Shown here: piece by piece, positions 8,325 through 13,833 of the stretch
Layout of the letters: each line of letters opens with the position of its first letter
Numbering within the stretch: position 1 is the stretch's first letter
From: an uncultured Collinsella sp.
GTDB lineage: Bacteria; Actinomycetota; Coriobacteriia; Coriobacteriales; Coriobacteriaceae
Direction of reading: 5' to 3'
Assembly (NCBI GenBank): GCA_900554595.1
Contig: USHZ01000015.1
Span: forward strand, 1 to 19,910
Length of the DNA: 19,910 nucleotides
Position numbers and translations under genes: made by a program
Notes under the pieces: model-generated
Database searches by the model: none
The model's input: the letters and a program-made list of their open reading frames with translations, nothing else
What the model was told of the DNA's origin: nothing

Positions 8325-8678
8325 AGTAGTCATTTAAGAACGTCCCCAATGACTAGTCATTTTTTGTCTAGTCGTTGGGGACACTCTTTGCGAGCGATTT
8401 GCTCGTTTGTCGACGTACGGGTGTTCATTTGTCGACTTCTTGGGCTGTGGCCACCTGTTGTTTCTGTGGTGGCTGCGGGCATCTAGCTCAAAAAAAGCGG
8501 GTTGGCTGTCTATGTCTAACTGCGGTTTTGTTGCGGTGTGCTCATTTGGTCAAGTGTCCCGTCAAGCGTTTGGTTAGCATCTGGTTTGCAGCCGAAGGCC
8601 TATTTTGCCCGCGCTTGCCTCGGTTGCTCGCCCTCCTCGTAAGCTCAAATTGAGGCCCATCAGTTTGAGGAGGATGCC
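8325..8678. other. Intergenic region after gltD
   Basis: Apart from the hairpin repeat at 8342-8382 I see no gene. A plus-strand frame at 8375-8653 is Cys/Leu-rich, lacks a Shine-Dalgarno and resembles nothing I know. GTCGAC-containing TTTGTCGAC is present twice (8407 and 8431 region). A small palindrome, CTCAAATTGAG (8644-8654), lies just before the ribosome binding site of the next gene. Confidence 0.6.
8342..8382. repeat. Hairpin repeat GTCCCCAATGACTAG/CTAGTCGTTGGGGAC
   Basis: Arms 8342-8356 and 8368-8382 pair over 15 bp with one mismatch around an 11-nt T-rich loop. Inside it, AATGACTAGTCATT (8348-8361) is itself a perfect 14-bp palindrome running straight into TTTTT, so two mutually exclusive hairpins are possible: a short one followed by a T-run (terminator-like) and a long one that buries the T-run in its loop. 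It is 17 nt after the gltD stop and may end that operon. Confidence 0.75.
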
Positions 8679-9386
8679 ATGACTGACCAAGTTTTTGACC
8701 GAGCACAGCTGGCCGAAGCCGTCGGCAACGATATTGCCGACATGGCTCACTTTTGGATGCTGCGGAAGTTTCAATTCCTGGAGCTGGCGCGCGAGCAGTT
8801 CGAGATTATCGTCGATCCGTGGCTCAGCTATTGCGAGGAACCTTCTCAAAACGAAATCATGACCTACAACATGGCGTTTACCGATTGGCTGCTGTTTGAG
8901 CGCCCCTATTACCACGGCAAGACGCTGTTGGAGCTGTATGTGGACGAGCCGCCGGCGTCAATTTCTCCTGCTTCGCTCGGGCGACTTATGCAGGTGCGTG
9001 ACACGCAGTATTTCTCGCGCTTTGGCATTTTGGACAAGGATCCCGCGACTGGCATGGTCGTGCTGAAGGACACGCGCACCGACCGTCGCTTTGACGTCTA
9101 CGACCCACATATCGTGCAAAAGGAGCACTGGAACGATGGCGCGATTGCGGTGCGACTCGCGTGCGTCGACGATGTCTGGCTGACGGCGGGGCAGCTTTAC
9201 CTGTATGACATCGCGCGCCTGAGCGACACGGCGGTCGACGGGCCGGGCGCGGTGCATCCCGAGGACCTGGAGGACGGTTTCGACACCTCGTGCATCAGCT
9301 TCTTTTTACGCCTGGTCCGCGACATCATGGGCGCCCAGGGGCGGTACGTCAAGTCGCTCAACATCTACGAACAGGAATGGGAGTAG
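8679..9386 (+). CDS. Hypothetical protein, 235 aa
   Basis: Not recognised. Acidic, soluble-looking protein without a signal peptide or membrane segment. GAGGAGG lies 5 nt before ATG 8679 and codon use matches the surrounding GC-rich genes, so it is very probably real. The N-terminal half is rich in aromatic and helical segments (MAHFWMLRKFQFLELAREQFEI broken by WLSYCEEPSQNE, then WLLFERPYYHGKTLLELYV). The middle (residues about 110-170) looks beta-rich (FSRFGIL...MVVLKDTRTDRRFDVYDPH). The C-terminal part is helical. No metal or nucleotide motif stands out. It stands alone between the glt operon and repeat locus B, and reads the same way as the following gene with about 100 nt between. Confidence 0.85.
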   Translation: MTDQVFDRAQLAEAVGNDIADMAHFWMLRKFQFLELAREQFEIIVDPWLSYCEEPSQNEIMTYNMAFTDWLLFERPYYHGKTLLELYVDEPPASISPASLGRLMQVRDTQYFSRFGILDKDPATGMVVLKDTRTDRRFDVYDPHIVQKEHWNDGAIAVRLACVDDVWLTAGQLYLYDIARLSDTAVDGPGAVHPEDLEDGFDTSCISFFLRLVRDIMGAQGRYVKSLNIYEQEWE

Positions 9387-9426
9387 GGGATGGGCGGTTG
9401 TCGCCTGCCTTGCCTTCTGCCTTTGT

Positions 9427-9483
9427 GTCTCGATCTGTAACGTTTAGGGACAAAAAATCGGTCTTCCTGTTACAGATCGAGAC
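9427..9483. repeat. Locus B: single dyad of the 40-bp lattice repeat
   Basis: A forward copy TCTCGATCTGTAACG starts at 9428 and the reverse copy TGTTACAGATCGAGA at 9468, again exactly 40 bp apart with a 25-nt loop. The innermost pair is G/T instead of A/T. The right arm is followed by CGTTTGTC, resembling the flank after other right arms (TGTTTGAA at 1956, CGTTTGAC at 10758). It sits directly before the putative nuclease gene. Confidence 0.92.
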
Positions 9484-9485
9484 GT

Positions 9486-10580
9486 TTGTCGGCGGCGGCA
9501 ACAGCGGCGATGGCTCATTTGTCCGATGTGGTGGTGATGGAAGTGTCTAATACCGTTCTCAAACACAAGCATGCAGCACGTAACACCTTGGCGCGGAATA
9601 GGATGCTTGCCAGGCTCACGAAGGCGGCTGAACAAGGCGTGCTGCTTGTGACACACGACAATGCCGAGCTCATGTGGCTGCGGCGCCATGTGGGAACCGA
9701 CGATATCGCGGAGCCTGAGTCGCGCCTGTTCTGTTTTCAACATGATTGGGATGCGTTGACACCGGCGGAGCGAGCGCTGCGTATCATCAAAGGGCTTGTG
9801 GAGTTTCATCCCGACTGGGCGTTTTGGGGTTATGACGCGGCACTTTTGTGGGGTCTGGAGGTGCCGAATGATCTGCTTGGGCCACGATACCTTGTTAAGA
9901 CGGGTTGTTCGGTGACGTTGAGCAGCGGGTGCAGGTTGTTACGTCCGCAGATGGCGGGCGCACTCGAGCGTGTTGATGGCGTGCGGGTGACGTCGTTTTG
10001 GCGCACGGTGGAGGATTGCTTGCTGCGTGCGCCGTTCTCCTACGGGTTGGCGATTGCCGATTCTGCGCTGCGGGCGAAAGGCGTATCACGCGGGGATTTG
10101 TGCGAGCGCCTCCGCTCCGATTGCAAGGGCAGGCGAGGGTATCGCAGAGCGCAGGTGATCGCGTCGTATGCGGACGGGCTGTCCGAAAACGGCGGAGAGT
10201 CTCGTTTTCGGGCATTCTTTATCGCGTATGGGTTTCCGGTACCAGAGTTGCAGGTGGAGTTTCGCGACCCGCTCGATCCGAGCCAAGTGTTTCGCGTTGA
10301 TTATTTTTGGAAGCTCGAGGACGGGACGTGCGTGATTGGCGAGCTCGATGGAAAGGGAAAGTATGCCTTACAGAACGACGAGGGTCGGGAGTCGGTCGAC
10401 CCATTCGTGGCAGAACGTCAGCGAGAGTCTCATCTGACGATGCTCGGGCATAAGGTGCTTCGGTTTACGTTTGATGAACTCAAGAACCCAGGGAAGCTGG
10501 CTGAAAAGATGAGACTGGCGGGCATTCCGCAGTGGGTCGATTTGGCTGAGCAATGGAGGCGGCAGTGGTATGGGCGCTGA
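9486..10580 (+). CDS. AbiEi-like winged-helix / DUF559-like (PD-(D/E)XK) protein
   Basis: Role unproven; probably a nucleic-acid-binding protein with a restriction-endonuclease-like C-terminal fold. The N-terminal part (NRMLARLTKAAEQGVLLV) resembles the AbiEi antitoxin-type winged helix. The C-terminal part has the order seen in DUF559/Vsr-like domains: VDYFW (Asp272), GELDGKGKY (Glu286, Lys290), then ERQRESHLTMLGHKVLRFT. Numbering is from the furthest upstream start, TTG 9486, which begins 3 nt after repeat locus B; ATG 9510 and ATG 9537 (MEVSNTVLKHKH) are alternatives, and none has a clear Shine-Dalgarno. No AbiEii-type toxin gene is adjacent, so this is not a normal AbiE pair. Lattice repeats lie immediately before it and 40 bp after it. 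Proteins of this kind are common in actinobacteria as stand-alone genes of unknown function. Confidence 0.75.
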   Translation: MSAAATAAMAHLSDVVVMEVSNTVLKHKHAARNTLARNRMLARLTKAAEQGVLLVTHDNAELMWLRRHVGTDDIAEPESRLFCFQHDWDALTPAERALRIIKGLVEFHPDWAFWGYDAALLWGLEVPNDLLGPRYLVKTGCSVTLSSGCRLLRPQMAGALERVDGVRVTSFWRTVEDCLLRAPFSYGLAIADSALRAKGVSRGDLCERLRSDCKGRRGYRRAQVIASYADGLSENGGESRFRAFFIAYGFPVPELQVEFRDPLDPSQVFRVDYFWKLEDGTCVIGELDGKGKYALQNDEGRESVDPFVAERQRESHLTMLGHKVLRFTFDELKNPGKLAEKMRLAGIPQWVDLAEQWRRQWYGR

Positions 10581-10620
10581 GGGGTGCAACTGACGCGGAT
10601 GTGGTTGTTCCTGCCGAGTT

Positions 10621-10839
10621 TGTCTCGATCTGTAACAACAAGGGGCCGTTTGGCCTCGCAACTGTTACAGATCGAGACAGAAGGTTGGCTGCCGCTAAAA
10701 GATCTCAATCTGTAACATCTAGAGGCCGAAAACCTGTCCACCTGTTACAGATTTAGACGTTTGACGACAGGGCTGGAGAATATCTCGATCTGTAACATCT
10801 AACGGCCAAAATTCGACCCAACTGTTACAGATTGAGACA
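10621..10839. repeat. Locus C: three dyads of the 40-bp lattice repeat
   Basis: Forward copies start at 10623, 10703 and 10783, reverse copies at 10663, 10743 and 10823. All steps are 40 bp, all loops and gaps 25 nt. The first dyad is a perfect 17-bp inverted repeat (10621-10637 with 10663-10679). The second has one mismatch (ATTTAGA in its right arm). The third pairs TCTCGATC with GATTGAGA through a G/T wobble. The loop of the first dyad folds further: GGGGCC-GTTT-GGCCTC makes a six-pair apical stem with one wobble. The array lies between the nuclease-like gene and the amidohydrolase. Confidence 0.95.
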
Positions 10840-10987
10840 TTTCCCGGATGTCGCTGGGGTGGGACTGCAGTGCATTCCGTTCCCCGCATCTCCTCCTTTC
10901 TCCGTTAACCGATATGTCTGCAGCAATCCTGCCGCGCTGGGTAATAATGGACAAATGTTCAAGTTAATCGCGAGGGAGGAGCTCGAT

Positions 10988-12358
10988 ATGGCGACTGCCG
11001 ATCGTCCCACGTTGTTTATCAATGCGACCGTCTTGGATGGCTCGGAGCATATGGAGCCGCAGTCCGACATGGCCGTGGTCGTTGAGCGTGGCATCATCAC
11101 CTGGATGGGACCGAGCGCCGTGGCGCAGGCGCCTGCAGGTGCCGAGGTCATCGACCTGGCAGGGGCGTATCTCATGCCGGGTCTCATCAATATGCACGTG
11201 CATCTGTGCGGCTCGGGCAAGCCGGTTTCGGCGGGCGATGCGGGTGCGCTGATGAAGAAGCTCGACAATCCCGTGGGCCGCGCTATCGTTCGCCATATTC
11301 TCAAAGGCAGTGCCCAGCAACAGTTGGCAAGCGGCGTGACCACGGTGCGCGGCGCGGGCGACCCGCTGTTTGCCGACATCGCCGTGCGCAACGCTATCGA
11401 CGCCGACAAGTATCAGGGTCCGCGTCTGGTGGCGCCGGGAACGGGCGTCACGGTGCCGGGCGGCCATGGTGCGGGCTTGTTCGCCCAGGTGGCTAATAGT
11501 CCCGCCGAGGCGGCCGAACAGGTGCGTGATCTGTATGCGCGCGGTGCCGACGTCATCAAGCTGTTCGTGACGGGCGGCGTGTTCGACGCGACCGAAGTAG
11601 GCGAGCCGGGCGTGCTGCGCATGCCGGTCAATGTCGCCGCGGCGGCGTGTAAGGCGGCGCACGAGGTTGGCCTTCCGGTCATGGCCCATGTCGAGAGCAC
11701 CGAAGGTGTGAAGGCCGCGCTTCAGGCCGGTGTCGACACAATCGAGCACGGCGCTCCGATGACGCCTGAGATTCTGGAGCTGTACCGCGGCGCCGCGGGT
11801 ACGCAGCTCGAGGGGCGTGCGCCGAGCGTGACCTGCACGATCAGCCCTGCACTGCCGTTTGTGTTGCTCGATCCGGAAAAGACCCATTCGACCGACACGC
11901 AAAAGAAGAACGGCGACATCGTGTGTTCGGGCATTATCGAGAGCGCTCGCGCCGCCCTGGATGCAGGTGTTAAGGTGGGCCTGGGCACGGACTCGAGCTG
12001 CCCGTTCGTGTCCCAGTACGACATGTGGCGCGAGGTGGCCTACTTTGCCAAGTACGTGGGCGTGAGCAATGCGTTTGCGCTGCACACGGCCACGCAGGTC
12101 AATGCTGAGCTACTGGGCCTGGGTGACGAGACCGGTACGATCGAGTGCGGCAAGGCAGCCGACATTTTGGTGACGTGCGAGAACCCGCTCGATGACCCGT
12201 GTGCTCTGCGTGAGCCAATGCACGTGATGTGCCGCGGCAACCTGGTGCGCAAACTCAAGGTGAAGCGCATTCCCGAGGTGGACGCCGAGCTCGATGCGAT
12301 TATGGCCATGCCGGCCGAGGCGCTGGCCGAGGAGCTCGCCCGCGACGGCGTGGCATAG
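10988..12358 (+). CDS. Metal-dependent amidohydrolase (imidazolonepropionase/prolidase-like)
   Basis: Cytosolic amidohydrolase-superfamily enzyme of 456 aa. The full metal-ligand set is visible: H70 and H72 (NMHVHL), K191 (DVIKLFVTGG, the position of the carboxylated lysine in binuclear members), H234 (MAHVES), H254 (TIEHG) and D335 (GTDSS). The typical C-terminal beta-sandwich motif, GLGDETGTIECGKAADILV, is present. The reading frame is open further upstream to ATG 10832, but that start falls inside repeat locus C; ATG 10988 is chosen because GAGGGAGGA lies 7 nt before it. The family includes imidazolonepropionase and Xaa-Pro or acyl-amino-acid dipeptidases. Neighbours are not histidine-degradation genes, so I do not name a substrate. 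Appears monocistronic, ending at the terminator at 12394. Confidence 0.92.
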   Translation: MATADRPTLFINATVLDGSEHMEPQSDMAVVVERGIITWMGPSAVAQAPAGAEVIDLAGAYLMPGLINMHVHLCGSGKPVSAGDAGALMKKLDNPVGRAIVRHILKGSAQQQLASGVTTVRGAGDPLFADIAVRNAIDADKYQGPRLVAPGTGVTVPGGHGAGLFAQVANSPAEAAEQVRDLYARGADVIKLFVTGGVFDATEVGEPGVLRMPVNVAAAACKAAHEVGLPVMAHVESTEGVKAALQAGVDTIEHGAPMTPEILELYRGAAGTQLEGRAPSVTCTISPALPFVLLDPEKTHSTDTQKKNGDIVCSGIIESARAALDAGVKVGLGTDSSCPFVSQYDMWREVAYFAKYVGVSNAFALHTATQVNAELLGLGDETGTIECGKAADILVTCENPLDDPCALREPMHVMCRGNLVRKLKVKRIPEVDAELDAIMAMPAEALAEELARDGVA

Positions 12359-12368
12359 GTGTGACAAA

Positions 12369-12380
12369 GGGACGGTCCCT
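12369..12380. repeat. Short inverted repeat GGGAC-G-GTCCC
   Basis: A five-bp inverted repeat with a one-nt centre, in the context GACAAAGGGACGGTCCCT, between the amidohydrolase stop and the terminator. I associate this motif with intergenic repeats in Coriobacteriia; no function is apparent. Confidence 0.4.
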
Positions 12381-12393
12381 ATGCCGCGTTCAA

Positions 12394-12433
12394 AAAAGCC
12401 GAGGTCTCAACACGAGGCCTCGGCTTTTATTTT
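12394..12433 (+). terminator. Bidirectional rho-independent terminator
   Basis: AAAAGCCGAGG (12394-12404) pairs perfectly with CCTCGGCTTTT (12418-12428) over 11 bp with a 13-nt loop; TTTTATTTTT follows on the plus strand and a six-T run follows on the minus strand. It separates the converging amidohydrolase and zinc-ribbon protein genes and probably serves both. Confidence 0.9.
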
Positions 12434-12449
12434 TCCTATGCTGTAGCTG

Positions 12450-12923
12450 CTAGGAGCGCGTCTCCATCTTGGCGTGGCACTTGGGGCAGGTGACGCGGAT
12501 CTTGCCCTTGCCCTTGGGGACGGACAGCATCTGACCGCAGTTAGGGCACTTGAGGTACGCCGTGGTCTTGCGGCCCTTCCACATCTTCTTGGCCGTTCGC
12601 TTGGCGCGCTCAAAGTCTTCCTTGCTGGTGCCGGCCGCACGCGAGGCGTTGGCAGCTGCAGTCCCGCCGCCCAAGCTGGCGACGAACTTGCCTAGGCCGG
12701 GGACGTTTGCGGTCGCCGTGACAAAGGCGTCGTTCTCCTTGCGGCGCGCGTCGATGTTTTTGGACAGACCGCGCAGCACGCCGAGCACGATCACGGCGAT
12801 GGCGATCCAGCTGAGCCACTGAATACGGGCCATCGATCCGATCATCGCGATGATAATGCCTGCGAAGCCCATCACGATGGTGAGCTCGTCGGCGCCGTTG
12901 CGACCCTTCATAAAGTCATTCAT
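12450..12923 (-). CDS. Small membrane protein with C-terminal zinc ribbon
   Basis: Function unknown. 157 aa from ATG 12923 (MNDFMKGRNGADELTIVMGF). The open frame extends upstream to 13061 but through a repeat and the csoR end, and AAAGG lies 8 nt before 12923. Two membrane segments are visible at residues of about 14-31 (LTIVMGFAGIIIAMIGSMA) and 36-52 (LSWIAIAVIVLGVLRGL), then a basic Ala/Gly-rich cytoplasmic stretch, then a zinc ribbon with two CPxC knuckles: CPNCGQML and CPKCHAKME, separated by a Lys/Gly-rich turn. Such ribbons bind Zn structurally and often contact nucleic acid or protein. It lies downstream of csoR on the same strand, but a long inverted repeat stands between, so membership in the copper operon is doubtful. 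Confidence 0.85.
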   Translation of the reverse strand: MNDFMKGRNGADELTIVMGFAGIIIAMIGSMARIQWLSWIAIAVIVLGVLRGLSKNIDARRKENDAFVTATANVPGLGKFVASLGGGTAAANASRAAGTSKEDFERAKRTAKKMWKGRKTTAYLKCPNCGQMLSVPKGKGKIRVTCPKCHAKMETRS

Positions 12924-12968
12924 GCGAATTGCCTTTCGTTCGATATGCTGCACGCCTTTATACCCCTT

Positions 12969-13035
12969 TTGGTGCATTGGGGACAGGTCAATCTGCACCA
13001 AGGTGGCGCAAACGTACCTGTCCCCGATACACCAA
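12969..13035. repeat. Long inverted repeat with GGGGACAGGT/ACCTGTCCCC core
   Basis: Arms 12969-12988 and 13016-13035 pair at 18 of 20 positions (TTGGTGCATTGGGGACAGGT against its counterpart) around a 27-nt loop that contains its own small hairpin (GCACC/GGTGGC). The right arm abuts the csoR stop codon. There is no T-run, so this looks like a dispersed repeat more than a classical terminator, though it may end or stabilise the csoR transcript. Confidence 0.8.
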
Positions 13036-13308
13036 TTACTTGGCGAGCTTGTCGACGACACGCTCTATCTCGGCGAGCTTGGCGGCTTTGAGCTCCTCGT
13101 CGCCCGATTCGATGGCCGAGGCGACGCAGCCCTCAATGTGGGCCTTGAGCACGTCGGCGTTAATGCGCGCGAGGAGCGCCTGCGTTGCCATGAGCTGCGT
13201 GGAAATATCGACGCAGTAGCGGTCCTCCTCGACCATCCGCAGGATGCCGTCGATCTGACCGCGTGCCGTCTTGAGCATGCGGGTCACCGATTTGTGGTCT
13301 GCCATCAT
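13036..13308 (-). CDS. csoR: CsoR-family copper-sensing transcriptional repressor
   Basis: 90-aa all-helical repressor that releases operator DNA on binding Cu(I). The ligand set of the family is present: C32 (DRYCVDI), H57 and C61 (KAHIEGC), which is the Cys-His-Cys pattern of CsoR and differs from the nickel (RcnR) and formaldehyde (FrmR) types. The basic N-terminal helix HKSVTRMLKTARGQIDGI matches the DNA-contacting region. Start ATG 13308 has GAGGA 6 nt upstream; ATG 13305 would drop one residue. The neighbouring copZ and copA genes on the same strand support copper sensing. The only CsoR-like operator I see is before copA (16235-16253), so csoR is either read through from there or has its own weak promoter. 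Confidence 0.93.
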   Translation of the reverse strand: MMADHKSVTRMLKTARGQIDGILRMVEEDRYCVDISTQLMATQALLARINADVLKAHIEGCVASAIESGDEELKAAKLAEIERVVDKLAK

Positions 13309-13347
13309 GGCGGGTCCTCGTTTCTGGTCGATCCTTCAAATACCTCA

Positions 13348-13427
13348 CCCTCAGTTGCGGTGAAATAGTTCCTGATTGAAGGCTTAAAGCGTTTAAACCG
13401 GAACTATTTCACCGCAACTTCTGAGGG
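13348..13427. repeat. Large cruciform-type inverted repeat between csoR and copZ
   Basis: GTTGCGGTGAAATAGTTCC (13354-13372) pairs perfectly over 19 bp with 13400-13418; CCCTCA and TGAGGG extend the stem after a three-nt bulge. The 27-nt loop contains a second hairpin, TTAAA-GCG-TTTAA. Stem length and perfection suggest a mobile or recently copied palindromic element. It could attenuate transcription from copZ into csoR. Confidence 0.85.
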
Positions 13428-13464
13428 GCTGGTTGGACGGCGATGTCTGTTGGTGCGACAGCTG

Positions 13465-13686
13465 CTACGCGGCGGTCACAGACAGGGCGTGGAACTTCTC
13501 GCCGGCGCCCTCGACGGCGGCAGCGAGCTGCTCGGCGGTCACGGTGTCGGCGCACTCCACCTGGACGGTCTGGGTCTCGTGATCGGCGTCGGCATCGGTC
13601 ACGCCGGCCACGTTGAGCAGTGCCGTCTCGACAGTGGCGTCGCAGTGGCCGCACATGAGGCCCGAAGTCTTGATTGTGTATCGCAT
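13465..13686 (-). CDS. copZ: Copper chaperone, HMA domain (CopZ-like)
   Basis: 73-aa heavy-metal-associated domain that delivers Cu(I) to the copper ATPase. Seen: the MxCxxC site as LMCGHCDATVETAL (C12 and C15) and the ferredoxin-like beta-alpha-beta pattern with the second half TQTVQVECADTVTAEQLAAAVEGAG. The frame is open upstream to 13797, but ATG 13686 starts the domain (MRYTIKTSGLMCGHC) and follows GAGAGGAA by 6 nt. His14 lies between the two cysteines, as in several bacterial CopZ proteins. It sits 147 nt after copA on the same strand; the gap contains a large hairpin. Confidence 0.92.
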   Translation of the reverse strand: MRYTIKTSGLMCGHCDATVETALLNVAGVTDADADHETQTVQVECADTVTAEQLAAAVEGAGEKFHALSVTAA

Positions 13687-13711
13687 GGGTATTCCTCTCT
13701 GTTGTGTCGGC

Positions 13712-13805
13712 TTTCCCAGGCACCCGACCTTGACCTTCAAGCCGTCGCTCGCGTACCAAAGTACGCGTCGCTCCTCTTTCAGGTCAATCTCGGGCACCTG
13801 GAAAA
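13712..13805. repeat. Structured spacer between copA and copZ
   Basis: Outer arms 13712-13735 and 13781-13805 pair imperfectly (CCAGG.. with ..CCTGG, CCCGA with TCGGG, TTGACCT with AGGTCAA). In the middle, CGCGTAC-CAAA-GTACGCG (13750-13767) is a perfect 7-bp hairpin with a tetraloop. Together they give a long rod with internal loops. It may set the relative expression of copA and copZ or be a dispersed repeat. Confidence 0.75.
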
Positions 13806-13833
13806 CCCGTTCTAAATGGACATAATGGTGAGC

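Noticed and set aside
5416..8333. Long minus-strand frames opposite the end of gltB and gltD (5416-7032 and 6588-8333)
   Set aside because: Overlap conserved glutamate synthase subunits and show antisense composition.
8375..8653. 92-aa plus-strand frame with several cysteines
   Set aside because: No Shine-Dalgarno, starts inside the hairpin repeat, no zinc-finger spacing; probably chance.
9486..10580. Complete AbiE (type IV) toxin-antitoxin pair
   Set aside because: Only the AbiEi-like part is visible; no nucleotidyltransferase AbiEii gene is adjacent on either side.
10623..10837. Rho-independent terminators
   Set aside because: Stems are long but no T-run follows on either strand and two of the four loci lie between divergent genes.
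10832..10987. N-terminal extension of the amidohydrolase to ATG 10832
   Set aside because: The start lies inside the last lattice repeat and lacks a Shine-Dalgarno; ATG 10988 has a strong one and the domain begins there.
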